Source: Methanosphaera cuniculi (lineage in GTDB: Archaea > Methanobacteriota > Methanobacteria > Methanobacteriales > Methanobacteriaceae). Taken from it: a stretch of DNA of 64,000 nucleotides. A program made the translations under genes and the position numbers. The DNA lies in contig NZ_LWMS01000010.1 of NCBI RefSeq assembly GCF_003149675.1, forward strand, positions 143,958-207,957, given 5' to 3'. This document shows, one piece after another, positions 1 through 8,973 of the stretch. The notes beneath the pieces were generated by a model. That model did not search any database, was not told where the DNA came from, and saw only the letters and a program-made list of their open reading frames with translations. Within the stretch, counting starts at the first letter, position 1, and each line of letters starts with the position of its first letter.

Positions 1-191
1 CGTCCAAGTCCTACAATTTCAGCTAGATTTACACTTATTTGTGGGAAAAGTGTTAGTACAAATAGTACTATTGCAATTAGTGATATTCCTATTGATAAGC
101 CTAGATTAAAGTTTTCATTACCATAATTACGCATACTCCAGTAGATTATTAGTACTACTATAATAAACATAATTATTTGATATGTATACAT
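1..191 (-). CDS. DUF2304-like small membrane protein (partial, runs off the window start)
   Basis: The reading frame begins at an ATG at 191 on the minus strand and is still open at base 1, so only the first 63 residues are visible. It starts MYTYQIIMFIIVVLIIYW, a first membrane helix. A short polar turn follows (SMRNYGNENFNLG), then a second helix rich in Ile, Val and Leu. Length class, two-helix hairpin and position directly downstream of a family 2 glycosyltransferase on the same strand fit the DUF2304 family, small membrane partners of dolichyl-phosphate sugar transferases. GGAG lies about 11 nt upstream of the start. The glycosyltransferase stop is only about 70 nt upstream, so the two are probably co-transcribed. 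The family call rests on context and topology. Confidence 0.6.
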   Translation of the reverse strand, partial: MYTYQIIMFIIVVLIIYWSMRNYGNENFNLGLSIGISLIAIVLFVLTLFPQISVNLAEIVGLG

Positions 192-260
192 AGAACGTCA
201 CACTCCATTTTTTTTTAAATTATTATTTGTTTCCAAATCTTTCTTTTTTTAGTATAATGA

Positions 261-968
261 TTATTTGAACATTTCATTCATAAATTCAAAGACTATTTTT
301 AGTCCTACAAAGAGGTTTGTTCCTTTTTCTATTGTTCTTTGATCATATATTGTTGTCATTGGTACTTCTTTTAGTCTTAGATTTTTTCGTTCTATTTCAC
401 CTATTATTTCTGATGATACCCCATATTGTGGTGAGTTTAATGTGATCATCTCTGCTGCTTTTCGGCTAAATGCTCTTAGTCCTGATTGTGAGTCTTTAAC
501 CATTTTTCCCTGGAAAATATAGGTTATATAGTTCATTACTGTATTTCCAAATTTTCGTCCTCGTGGCATGTCATTAAAGTCTCTGGCTGCTATTACCACA
601 TCAGCTTCTTTATTTTCTATTGGTGGATACATGTTATATAGATCTTCTGGGTTATGTTGTCCATCTGCATCAAATGTTATTAGTATCTCAGCATCCTTTG
701 CTAATGCAGCTTGTATTCCTGTTTTAATTGCTCCTCCTAGTCCTACGTTTATCACATGTCTGTAATAATCTACCATCTGTGGATATTTTGTAACAAGATT
801 TCGTGCTATTTTTGGACTGTTATCTGAGGATCCATCATCTGTTATTATTACATTAAATCCCCGTTCTACTAGTTCTTCTACTACTTCTTGTAAGGTTTCT
901 TCTTCATTGTAACATGATAGTATTATGTATGTGTTTGGAGGTATTGGAGTTTTGTTTTTGTTAGTCAT
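261..968 (-). CDS. Glycosyltransferase family 2 (dolichyl-phosphate hexosyltransferase type)
   Basis: This 235-residue protein has the GT-A fold signature of DPM1/dolichyl-phosphate-glucose synthases: the opening strand YIILSCYNEEETL, the nucleotide-binding ITDDGSSDNS, the metal-binding ITFDADGQHNPED (DxD region), and KDSQSGLRAFSR typical of this subgroup. It has no C-terminal membrane helices, unlike the larger GT2 at 46.1 kb, so it probably relies on the adjacent DUF2304-like membrane protein. Predicted role: transfer of a hexose from a nucleotide sugar to a polyprenyl phosphate carrier at the inner face of the membrane, for surface glycan or glycoprotein synthesis. The sugar donor cannot be read from sequence. 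Confidence 0.88.
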   Translation of the reverse strand: MTNKNKTPIPPNTYIILSCYNEEETLQEVVEELVERGFNVIITDDGSSDNSPKIARNLVTKYPQMVDYYRHVINVGLGGAIKTGIQAALAKDAEILITFDADGQHNPEDLYNMYPPIENKEADVVIAARDFNDMPRGRKFGNTVMNYITYIFQGKMVKDSQSGLRAFSRKAAEMITLNSPQYGVSSEIIGEIERKNLRLKEVPMTTIYDQRTIEKGTNLFVGLKIVFEFMNEMFK

Positions 969-1226
969 TGTCTTCTTATTTCCATTACATTTTTTTTTGC
1001 AAATTTCTCTTCTTTTTTTTATAAATAATTTATGAAAATATTATTTATAGCTTGATATTTAACTATCTATAATTGATTGTTTTTAAAATTTATTTAAGAA
1101 AAAATAAAAAACGTTTTAAAAAAAAATAGAAGTTATAATAAAAAAAAAGATATGGGTGTTTATGTTTAAAAAGGAAGAATTATATTATAAAATTCCATAT
1201 TAATAATTCCATTTTCCTCCTTTTTT

Positions 1227-1808
1227 TTAATCCAGATTGTGTAGTTTTCGAATTACATCTACCATTCGTGTTGCAAGGTTTATTGATGTTATTATTCCAA
1301 CTTCATCAGATTGAGTTTCACCATGTCCTGTTCCTCCATAGTGTCCTGTTGGCATGTTATCTCCTACTACAATTCCACCTTGTATGTTAAAAAAGTCATG
1401 AATTGATGCTATTGTTGATTCTTGTCCTCCATTTCTAAATCCACCAGTAGTTATTGCTCCACATACCTTGTATTTGAAGTTATGTATACGTCTTAGTGGA
1501 CGTAATCTGTCAATACATGATTTGGCAAGACCTGTCATATCACCAAAGTATACTGGTGATGCAAATATTAGCCCATCAGCATCTGCGACCTTTTGTGTTA
1601 TTTCTACCATATCATCTGTGAATGCACATTTACCTGTTTTTATACATACTCCACATCCTACACAGTAGTTTATTTCTTTATCAGCTAGTGTAATTAGTTC
1701 TACTTCAAATTCATCTTCTTCATCTATTTTATCTAGTGCTGTTTTTGTGAGAAATTCTGTGTTTCCATCAACTCTTGGACTTCCCACTATTGCTACAACT
1801 TTTACCAT
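1227..1808 (-). CDS. Iron-sulfur flavoprotein / NADPH-dependent FMN reductase family
   Basis: The 193-residue product opens with the flavodoxin-like phosphate-binding segment VAIVGSPRVDGNTEFL, carries a compact cysteine cluster (YCVGCGVCIKTGKC, about residues 48-61), and continues with FASPVYFGDMTGLAKSCIDR, the FMN-binding active-site segment of this family. The cysteine spacing resembles the [4Fe-4S] site of archaeal iron-sulfur flavoproteins (Isf). Such proteins move electrons between ferredoxin and other acceptors, often in oxidative-stress defence of methanogens. A GGGTGG ribosome-binding site precedes the ATG. It is transcribed alone; neighbours do not indicate a partner. Confidence 0.85.
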   Translation of the reverse strand: MVKVVAIVGSPRVDGNTEFLTKTALDKIDEEDEFEVELITLADKEINYCVGCGVCIKTGKCAFTDDMVEITQKVADADGLIFASPVYFGDMTGLAKSCIDRLRPLRRIHNFKYKVCGAITTGGFRNGGQESTIASIHDFFNIQGGIVVGDNMPTGHYGGTGHGETQSDEVGIITSINLATRMVDVIRKLHNLD

Positions 1809-1911
1809 AATTTTCCACCCTTTTATTATTTTTTTTTAGATTATTATTTTTTTTTTTATTCTCTCTCTTTTTTTTTCATTTGCATATGAATATTGTTTTA
1901 TCATATGAAGA

Positions 1912-3066
1912 TTATTTTTTTATTCCTTTACAGTTACAATTTATTGTTTTTGATGCAAAGTTAACATAATCTTCTACTATCTTATCCCAGTTAAATATAT
2001 CCTCAACTCGACGTCGTCCACCATCAGCTAGTTGTTCTTCTATATTCTTGTTACTTAGAACATGTTCTATTTTTTCTTGTAATTGCTCTTTATTATTAGG
2101 TTTAATAAGATATCCTGAAATACCATCATCAACAACTTCCACAACTCCTCCTGATGCATATGCTATTGTTGGTGTATGACATGCATTTGCTTCTGATAAT
2201 ACCATTCCAAATCCTTCACGTGTAGATGGTAAAACAAGTAAATTTGCAAGTTTCATCTGATATATAAGTTCCTCATTTGTTAAATCCTGCATAAATTCTA
2301 CATAATCACCAAGTTTATGATTATTAATATATTCTATGAGATTTTCTTTTTCAATACCTTTACCTACAATTACAAGCTTTATTCCTGGATAATTATCTTT
2401 AATATTATTTAATACCTCAAGTAAATGATCAACATGTTTATGTGGTACAAGACGTCCTACAAAAAGCAGACGATTTTTAGCAGTTTCATTACATTCCACT
2501 TTATCAATAGTATCTAAATCTACACCAATATACATAACATCTATATTTTTATTTTTTATGTTAAAATCATTTATTAATGAGTTTCTGGTTGCATCACTTA
2601 TTGTTAATACTCTAGTATATGGTAGTTTTACAAGTATTTTCTCAGCTATTGATGCAAGTTTTGAAAATTGAATCCATTGATCATTACTATTTCTACTTGT
2701 ATCATATATTGTTGCAATTAGTGGTGTTTTTGTTATCTTTGATGCAATAAGACCAGAAAGTAGTGGTGAGTATGCTTGTGCATCTATTATTGAATAGCTA
2801 TGATTATTTATCCATGATATTACTGCTTTTAAATATTTTATAAAGTCAGTTTTTGATCTTATTGGTGGTTGTTTTATTACAGGTCCAAGTCTATGTATAT
2901 TAACTCCATCTACCTGTTCATGATCAGGAGCATTATCAACTTTCATGGTTAATATATCAACTTCATGACCTTGTTCGACTAATCTTTTTGTTAGTTCATA
3001 GTATCTTCTTTCCCCTCCACCATTATAATGGGGAACGAAAAACTCAAGTATCATACAAAATTTCAT
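1912..3066 (-). CDS. Glycosyltransferase family 4 (GT-B fold)
   Basis: 384 residues, a normal length for GT4. The N-terminal acceptor domain has the glycine-rich loop HYNGGGERRYYELTKRL. The C-terminal donor domain has LLFVGRLVPHKHVDHLL and the retaining-transferase signature LPSTREGFGMVLSEANA with its EGFG core, followed by the usual closing helix. It should transfer a sugar from a nucleotide donor to a lipid-linked or surface glycan on the cytoplasmic side. It lies between the flavoprotein and the divergent rfbC; with rfbC and the GT2/DUF2304 pair it forms a surface-glycan neighbourhood. Acceptor and sugar are unknown. Confidence 0.87.
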   Translation of the reverse strand: MKFCMILEFFVPHYNGGGERRYYELTKRLVEQGHEVDILTMKVDNAPDHEQVDGVNIHRLGPVIKQPPIRSKTDFIKYLKAVISWINNHSYSIIDAQAYSPLLSGLIASKITKTPLIATIYDTSRNSNDQWIQFSKLASIAEKILVKLPYTRVLTISDATRNSLINDFNIKNKNIDVMYIGVDLDTIDKVECNETAKNRLLFVGRLVPHKHVDHLLEVLNNIKDNYPGIKLVIVGKGIEKENLIEYINNHKLGDYVEFMQDLTNEELIYQMKLANLLVLPSTREGFGMVLSEANACHTPTIAYASGGVVEVVDDGISGYLIKPNNKEQLQEKIEHVLSNKNIEEQLADGGRRRVEDIFNWDKIVEDYVNFASKTINCNCKGIKK

Positions 3067-3275
3067 TTATTTATAACCTTACTTTAATAATTTATTTATA
3101 TATAAAAAAAAGAGTTTTCATCTTTTTTTTCTATTATATTAATTAATATTGTAACATCTAAATATAATAATATTTAGTAAATTATTTTTTTATTCTAATA
3201 TTTTTTTTTGGATAAAAAAAAAGTAATAATTCAAAAAAAAAAATATTTAATCACAATAAGTGGAGTTGATAAATA

Positions 3276-3839
3276 ATGGCAAAATTCACATTTAATGAAA
3301 CATCAATAAAAGGAGTATATGTAATTGAAACACAAGTATTTGGAGATGAAAGAGGATACTTCATGGAAACATACCAAAAAGATATCTTTGATGAAGCAGG
3401 AATAGATGCAAACTTCGTACAAGATAATCAGTCAAGATCCAAAAAAGGAGTACTTAGAGGTTTACACTTCCAATATACACAACCTCAAGGAAAACTTGTA
3501 CGAGTAATTAAAGGTGAAGTATTTGATGTAGCAGTAGATTTACGTTCTGATTCACCAACATATGGAAAATGGGAAGGTGTAATATTATCTGAGGAAAATA
3601 AGAAACAATTCTATATACCAGAAGGCTTTGCACATGGATTTGTAGTATTATCAGATATTGCTGAATTTACATATAAATGTACAGATTTCTACAATCCTGA
3701 TGATGAGGGAGGAATTCTATGGAATGATCCTGAAATAGGAATTAACTGGCCAATAGATGATATTGATGAGATTATTTTATCTAAAAAAGATGAAAAATGG
3801 AAAACACTAGCTGAAACTAAAGATGATCTTAAATTCTAA
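3276..3839 (+). CDS. rfbC: dTDP-4-dehydrorhamnose 3,5-epimerase
   Basis: At 187 residues it has RmlC family size. Recognisable blocks are GVYVIETQVFGDERGYFMET, QDNQSRSKKGVLRGLHFQ (His of the catalytic dyad in LHFQ), KLVRVIKGEVFDVAVDLR, and IPEGFAHGFVVLSD with the conserved GFAHGF. It converts dTDP-4-keto-6-deoxyglucose to dTDP-4-keto-rhamnose in dTDP-L-rhamnose synthesis. The partner genes rfbA, rfbB and rfbD are not in this window. An AAGTGGAG ribosome-binding site lies before the start, and a TGTAAC-rich promoter with an A/T box lies near 3150-3170. Confidence 0.95.
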   Translation: MAKFTFNETSIKGVYVIETQVFGDERGYFMETYQKDIFDEAGIDANFVQDNQSRSKKGVLRGLHFQYTQPQGKLVRVIKGEVFDVAVDLRSDSPTYGKWEGVILSEENKKQFYIPEGFAHGFVVLSDIAEFTYKCTDFYNPDDEGGILWNDPEIGINWPIDDIDEIILSKKDEKWKTLAETKDDLKF

Positions 3840-4030
3840 AGATAAAAAAAAGAGGGAGAAAAAATAATATTTTAAATTTTATATAAAAAAGTAAGTTCTT
3901 TAGCTTAATTCTTTTTTATAAAATTAAATGAAAAAAAGGAGTTTTTTTAGATAAAAAAAATAATGTTTAAAAAAAAAGATTATTATATAATATTAATTTT
4001 TCTTTTTTTTAAATTCTTTAATATTATATA

Positions 4031-5440
4031 TTATAGAATGTTATCATCTACTATTGCCATATTATAGTATTTTCGTGCATCAGGACTGTTTTTAAGTTTT
4101 GTTTTTAGTGATTTTTGGCTTTGTTTTTTGTATTTTTGTGCTAGTTTTAGTTGACTTTCTATAAATCCTTCATCTTCTACTAGATGCATTAATTTTTTTG
4201 CATATGTGTTTTCTGGATTTTCTATTTTTGCATGCATATTTGCTATTATATCATCATAATCTAAGTTAAATGCATCATTTATTTTGGTGATTTCATATAT
4301 TATTTCATTTGCCCATGTTGTTAGTTTAATTTCTTTATTATCACGAGTTAGTCTCATTTCAGGGTTAAATGCTTCTTCTGCTACTTTTTCTTCGTTTATA
4401 AATCCTTCTTCTTGCCATTTAACATAGTCTGTTTCTTCTTTCATGAGAAGATATATTATAAATATGTGTAGAAATTTCATTTCATTTATTGATATTCCAT
4501 TTTTATCAAATGGATTTATATCTACTGTTCTTAGTTCTATGTATTGTATTCCATCTTTTTTTAGTGATTTCATCATGTCTGTTGGATCTTTTGCTTTAAG
4601 TCTTATCTGAGTGTATAATTCTTTAGCTTCAGATAGTTCACCATCTTTTATAAATTGGTTTACATCATCAATAAAATGATCTACACTATCAAAACGAGGA
4701 AATAGTTCTTTTATGTTTTTATATCCACATGATGCATTTCTAAATGATGTTGCATTAGTACTATAGTATGCATTTTTATTATCTTTATGATTTGTTAGTT
4801 TTAGACATTCATCTATAAATGTTTCATCAGCTGCTATGGATGCTCCCATTAGGTATATGATGAGCCATCTGTATCTTAGGTAGTTTCGTACTATTTTTAG
4901 ATATATTTGATCTTTAAATTCACGGTATGTGTAGTTTGAATCATAATTGTCATATAGTTTTTGTATTGTTTCATCTTTTAGTGAGAAGTTATAGTGTATT
5001 CCTGATATTAGTTGTTTTTTTGTTCCATATTTATTTGCTAGATTCATACGGTATTTTTCTGCATGCTGTCCATCTTTTTGGTTGTTGTATTTTGCTATTG
5101 GTATATCACTATCATCTTCTGGTAGTATTGGTGGTATTGATTGTGTCCATATGTATTCATTTGGCATTAGATTTTCATTTACTATATCAATTATCAAAGA
5201 AAGAAAGTTATATGTTTTATTTATTGTTTCAAATGTGGGTGTTACTATTTCTATTTGACTTTCTGAAAAATCGGTGGTTATGTATGGATTTTCAAGTTTG
5301 TCTCCGAATTGTTTTGGATGTGGAGTTTGTGTGAGTGTTGCATCATCATTTATTCTTACACCTTCTTTTTCAAGTCCAAAATTCCCTCTTTGTATGTCTT
5401 GTGGTGTAAGTATTTTTTGCATCGCTTTTATTGATTTCAT
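4031..5440 (-). CDS. gshA: Glutamate-cysteine ligase, bacterial (GshA/GshF N-terminal) type
   Basis: 469 residues. The N-terminal half shows the bacterial gamma-glutamylcysteine synthetase signatures: NFGLEKEGVRI, YITTDFSESQIEIVTPTF, WTQSIPP, and LISGIHYNFSL. Further on come FRNASCGYKN and the substrate-binding YIELRTVDINPF. The enzyme joins L-glutamate and L-cysteine using ATP. The protein ends after the ligase core, with no ATP-grasp domain like that of bifunctional GshF, and no gshB-like gene is in the window, so the expected product is gamma-glutamylcysteine rather than glutathione. The start lacks a Shine-Dalgarno; a TATA-like box centred 28-29 nt upstream suggests a leaderless mRNA. Such genes are unusual in methanogens and suggest acquisition from a gut bacterium. 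Confidence 0.9.
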   Translation of the reverse strand: MKSIKAMQKILTPQDIQRGNFGLEKEGVRINDDATLTQTPHPKQFGDKLENPYITTDFSESQIEIVTPTFETINKTYNFLSLIIDIVNENLMPNEYIWTQSIPPILPEDDSDIPIAKYNNQKDGQHAEKYRMNLANKYGTKKQLISGIHYNFSLKDETIQKLYDNYDSNYTYREFKDQIYLKIVRNYLRYRWLIIYLMGASIAADETFIDECLKLTNHKDNKNAYYSTNATSFRNASCGYKNIKELFPRFDSVDHFIDDVNQFIKDGELSEAKELYTQIRLKAKDPTDMMKSLKKDGIQYIELRTVDINPFDKNGISINEMKFLHIFIIYLLMKEETDYVKWQEEGFINEEKVAEEAFNPEMRLTRDNKEIKLTTWANEIIYEITKINDAFNLDYDDIIANMHAKIENPENTYAKKLMHLVEDEGFIESQLKLAQKYKKQSQKSLKTKLKNSPDARKYYNMAIVDDNIL

Positions 5441-5464
5441 AGTTATATTTTATGTGTTTGTATT

Positions 5465-5472
5465 ATTAAATA
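5465..5472 (-). promoter_or_regulatory. TATA box of gshA (leaderless promoter)
   Basis: On the minus strand TATTTAAT is centred about 28.5 nt before the gshA ATG at 5440. This is the spacing seen for the structured RNA elements at 25.6-27 kb. No ribosome-binding site lies between box and start. Inference: transcription begins at or within a base or two of the ATG. Confidence 0.5.
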
Positions 5473-5620
5473 TTTTTAACAATGTTAAGATTAAAATAAA
5501 TTAAATCAACATAAGATGAAAATATTATAAAAATTCCATTTTTAATAAAAAAAAAATATCATCTTTTAGGAGATTATTCAGGTTATTTTAAAATTATAAA
5601 AAAAAAGAAAAGGTTGTAAC

Positions 5621-5765
5621 ATTTATATAATAATGTCATAATGTCCTTTATTCTTTTTAAAAATAAGTGTTATTAAATTTAGCCTAACTAAAATGAGCCT
5701 AATTTTAATAACAAATATAATTATTATCTCAACTTTTATTTTTTTTGGTAAACTTAATATTTTTT
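5621..5765 (+). ncRNA. Candidate small plus-strand RNA with hairpin, downstream of the HTH regulator
   Basis: A strong archaeal promoter motif (TTGTAACATTTATATAA, about 5614-5630) faces rightward with no gene ahead of it. The predicted start is near 5652. A long inverted repeat follows: GTTATTAAATTTAG (5669-5682) against CCTAATTTTAATAAC (5698-5712), with AGCCTAA repeated inside the loop and T-rich tracts after it. The transcript would be short and would run into the 3' end of the oppositely oriented regulator, as an antisense RNA. The inverted repeat could instead be an operator or the regulator's own terminator. No coding potential is convincing. Confidence 0.35.
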
Positions 5766-6149
5766 TTAGCAGCAATGATCATTTTCTGATTCCATACATA
5801 CACTGCATGTTGTTGGTATGTTTACTTTTTCTTTGTGTAGTTGACATAGTACTTCTTGTGTTTTTATTGTTTTACATACATGACAAAAGTGTGGAATTAA
5901 GTCTATTGATTGTAGTTCTCCATTCATTATATCTTTTGCCATATTTTTTATATAATCTTCAACTTCTGGATCAAAGTCTAATTCATGTCCTCGTTTATCA
6001 CTGATATATTGAGATACTGCAGGTTGTGTTATATCTAGTAGTACTGAGATATCTTTTTGTTTCATTCCTAGGTTTAATAATTCTTTTGCAAGTTTTGATC
6101 TGATAGATGGGATTACATACCATACTACTATTTCACACGGTGGTTTCAT
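5766..6149 (-). CDS. HTH transcriptional regulator with Cys-rich C-terminus
   Basis: I place the start at the ATG at 6149 because GGAGG lies 12 nt upstream; an in-frame upstream ATG has no such site. The resulting 127 residues begin MKPPCEIVVWYVIPSIRSKL. A helix-turn-helix follows (MKQKDISVLLDITQPAVSQYISD, about residues 30-52). The C-terminal third carries CHVCK, a CQLH segment and CSVCMESENDHCC, so a zinc or Fe-S site is likely. This layout matches a small archaeal family of predicted regulators (COG2522-like). It lies upstream of gshA on the same strand, 325 nt away; a thiol- or metal-related role is possible but unproven. Confidence 0.75.
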   Translation of the reverse strand: MKPPCEIVVWYVIPSIRSKLAKELLNLGMKQKDISVLLDITQPAVSQYISDKRGHELDFDPEVEDYIKNMAKDIMNGELQSIDLIPHFCHVCKTIKTQEVLCQLHKEKVNIPTTCSVCMESENDHCC

Positions 6150-6514
6150 TTTATATCTATTCCTCCAGAGTTTTATTATTATTAATTTAAAATTTAATTC
6201 CAATTATTTTTTTTGTATTTAATACAATATTATATCCTCATAACTATAGTTATATGATTTTTAGTATATAAATAATTTATTAATAAAATTCATACAATAA
6301 AAATAAGTATAAACTTCAAAAAAAAATATTTTTTCCAAATTATATAATATATTAAAAGTATCTTATTGAAAAAAAAGTAATTTATACTAAAAAAAACACA
6401 TATATACTTAAAGAAAAAAATCAATACGAAAAAAAAAAATAATATTAAAAAAAAGATTAAAAAGGGGAAAATAATAAAATTGTAAAAAAAAGATAATAAA
6501 ATTGGTGAGGTAAT
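6150..6514. other. AT-rich divergent intergenic region
   Basis: The spacer between the divergent regulator and the membrane-protein gene consists mostly of A and T runs. A/T boxes such as TTAGTATATAAATAA (around 6260-6275) could serve either direction. I see no coding frame, tRNA or clear hairpin. Confidence 0.5.
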
Positions 6515-6868
6515 ATGAATATAGAATGGTTTTATATTGCAGTAGTACTAGCATGTTCTGATATTCTTCATGGTATAATATGGCATACATTTTCAAACTT
6601 CTATATAATACTAGGAGATATAATACATAGCAAAGTAAAATCATCATTTACAACATGGATTATACATGAACTACTAGAAGCAATATTTCACTTCATAATA
6701 TTAACACTAGTATTCCAGTCATTAACAATAGGAGTGCTTGCAGGATTTATACACTTTATAATAGATGTAGGACATCATTTCTACAATCTAAAATTAACAC
6801 CAATACAACATAGAGCATTACACTTTGTAATAGAATCATTATTCTTTATGATAATATTATCACTCTAA
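6515..6868 (+). CDS. Small histidine-rich integral membrane protein
   Basis: 117 residues with a good GGTGAGG ribosome-binding site before the ATG. There are about three to four hydrophobic helices. Histidines recur at helix ends: DILHGIIWH, WIIHELLEAIFHF, GFIHFIIDVGHHFYN and QHRALHF. The pattern of His and Asp inside membrane helices recalls DUF3307-like or metal-binding membrane families, but I do not recognise the protein and assign no function. It is flanked by a divergent regulator and by pheT on the same strand, about 190 nt away, so it is probably transcribed alone. Confidence 0.65.
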   Translation: MNIEWFYIAVVLACSDILHGIIWHTFSNFYIILGDIIHSKVKSSFTTWIIHELLEAIFHFIILTLVFQSLTIGVLAGFIHFIIDVGHHFYNLKLTPIQHRALHFVIESLFFMIILSL

Positions 6869-7058
6869 CCACCAATACCAATTTTCTTTTTATATCATAC
6901 AATTAAAACTTTTCATTTCCTATTTTTTTTGATTTTTTTACATCTAATAACCCTAAAAAAAATACAACAACATCCATACCCCAGCTTTTATACATAACAA
7001 TTATAAAATCATTAAAAAAACTAATTTAAATAAAAAAAAAGAGAGGACTGAATAAAAC

Positions 7059-8747
7059 ATGCCTGTAATAAATTTCACATACGATGAATTATTTAAAAAA
7101 CTTGGAAAAGAACTACCAAAAGATGAACTAATAAACATACTACCAATGATATCAAGTGATGTGGAAGGATACGATGATAATGAAGTAAAAACTGAATTCT
7201 TCCCAAATAGACCTGATAACTACAGTGTTGAAGGAATAGTAAGATCACTAAAAGGATATCTTGACATTGAAGTTGGAATGCCAAAATATGACGTGAAAGA
7301 AACTGATATAACAATCAATGTAGATGAAAAACTTGAAGATATAAGACCATATGTAGCAAGTTGTATCATACGAAATGTAAGTATAAATGATGAACAACTA
7401 AAAAATCTCATGGAATTTCAAGAACATCTCCACTGGGTAATAGGACGAGATCGTAAAAAAGTTGCAATAGGAATACATGATCTTGATAAAACCGCTGGTG
7501 GACCATTCTATTATAAAGCAGGAATACCTGATGAAACCACATTTATACCACTAGAACATACAGAAGAACTCACACTTAATGAAATACTCCTAGAAAATGA
7601 AAAAGGAGAAAAATATGCAAAACTACTAGATGACTTCAAATACTATCCTTTAATTGTTGATAGTGAAGATAATATAATGTCAATGCCACCAATTATTAAC
7701 AGTGATAAAACCAAACTTACAACAGATACTAAGAACCTATTTATTGATGTAACAGGAACAGAGCTAAATGCAGTTACAAATGCATTAAATATAATAGCAG
7801 CAAATCTCGCAGAAAATGGTGCAACAATAGAAACTATCACTGTAAACTATCCATACCATGAAAACCTCACATACCCAGACTTTGAATGTAGAGAAATGGA
7901 AGTACACCGTAAAGTTGCAGAAGAATACATTGGTATATCATTAACTGCTGATAAGATCGTTGAATGCTTAGAAAAAACACGTTTTGATGCAAAAAAAATA
8001 GATGAAGATACAGTCCTTGTAACAATACCAAGATACAGAATAGACATACTTCATGAAGTAGATCTAATTGAAAACATAGCATTTGGATATGGATTTAATG
8101 ATCTTCCTGCTGAACTTCCAAACTTTTCAACTGTAGCAAATCCTGACCCAAAACGTGAATTTGATAAAATTGTAGAACAACTAATGATAGGACTAGGATT
8201 TACTGAAATTAAAAGTTTAATGTTAACAAGTGAAGATCAACACTACAAAAAACTTAACCATGAAATTGATGAAGAACACATAAGAGTATCACAGCCAATA
8301 ACACAAGATCGTACAATGATCAGACAAACTCTTATAAATAGTCTACTTGAATTTTTAGAAGATAATAAACATGAAGAACTACCACAGAAAATCTTTGAAA
8401 TAGGAGATGTAGCATATCTTGATGAAAGCAAAGAAACAAAGATGGTTACAGTTAAAAAACTAGCAGCAGCACAAATATCAACAGAAGCAAACTTCACAAC
8501 AATCAAATCAATAGTAGAATCATTCGTATCAAACATGGGCTTTACTATGACACTTGAAGATTCAGATAATCCAACATTTATAATGGGAAGATGTGCAAAA
8601 TTCACAGCAACACCAATGTTTAACAATACACCATTCACATTTAAAGGATACTTTGGTGAAATAAGTCCTGATGTACTAACAAACTTTGAACTTGAATATC
8701 CAACAATAGCATTTGAAGTAGAATTTAGTGAAAATAAAGAAGAATAA
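7059..8747 (+). CDS. pheT: Phenylalanyl-tRNA synthetase beta subunit (archaeal type)
   Basis: 562 residues is the usual archaeal/eukaryotic length, much shorter than bacterial PheT. Visible blocks: [21 protein letters not shown] near the N-terminus, [20 protein letters not shown] (B3 editing-domain region), [39 protein letters not shown] (B5 domain), and the catalytic-like module with [11 protein letters not shown] and [20 protein letters not shown]. With PheS it charges tRNA-Phe; PheS is not in the window. A GAGAGG ribosome-binding site is present. Confidence 0.96.
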   Translation: MPVINFTYDELFKKLGKELPKDELINILPMISSDVEGYDDNEVKTEFFPNRPDNYSVEGIVRSLKGYLDIEVGMPKYDVKETDITINVDEKLEDIRPYVASCIIRNVSINDEQLKNLMEFQEHLHWVIGRDRKKVAIGIHDLDKTAGGPFYYKAGIPDETTFIPLEHTEELTLNEILLENEKGEKYAKLLDDFKYYPLIVDSEDNIMSMPPIINSDKTKLTTDTKNLFIDVTGTELNAVTNALNIIAANLAENGATIETITVNYPYHENLTYPDFECREMEVHRKVAEEYIGISLTADKIVECLEKTRFDAKKIDEDTVLVTIPRYRIDILHEVDLIENIAFGYGFNDLPAELPNFSTVANPDPKREFDKIVEQLMIGLGFTEIKSLMLTSEDQHYKKLNHEIDEEHIRVSQPITQDRTMIRQTLINSLLEFLEDNKHEELPQKIFEIGDVAYLDESKETKMVTVKKLAAAQISTEANFTTIKSIVESFVSNMGFTMTLEDSDNPTFIMGRCAKFTATPMFNNTPFTFKGYFGEISPDVLTNFELEYPTIAFEVEFSENKEE

Positions 8748-8941
8748 TTCTTTTATAAATAATTCATCTTCTATCATCTCTTTTTTTTTATTTACAATTT
8801 TCTCTTTTTTTGAATTTTATAAAATAAAAATCTATTTAAATATTCTATTTTTTTTGTGAAATTTCTTTATTTATTAAGATAATATGAATTGTTCGTAGTA
8901 AAATTAATAAAGTAATTTTATTATAAAAATTCAATTTAACT

Positions 8942-8949
8942 TATATATA
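8942..8949 (+). promoter_or_regulatory. TATA box of the aldo/keto reductase gene (leaderless promoter)
   Basis: TATATATA is centred about 28 nt before the ATG at 8974, and no purine-rich ribosome-binding site precedes that ATG. The spacing implies transcription starts at the A of the start codon. Confidence 0.5.
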
Positions 8950-8973
8950 TTTAAAACTATATAATTATAAATC

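Noticed and set aside
5693..6004. 103-codon plus-strand frame overlapping the HTH regulator
   Set aside because: Antisense shadow of the regulator; hydrophobic composition comes from complementing its codons. The promoter upstream is explained better by a small RNA.
6408..6647. 79-codon minus-strand frame opposite the His-rich membrane protein
   Set aside because: No ribosome-binding site, low-complexity composition, and overlaps a better-supported gene.
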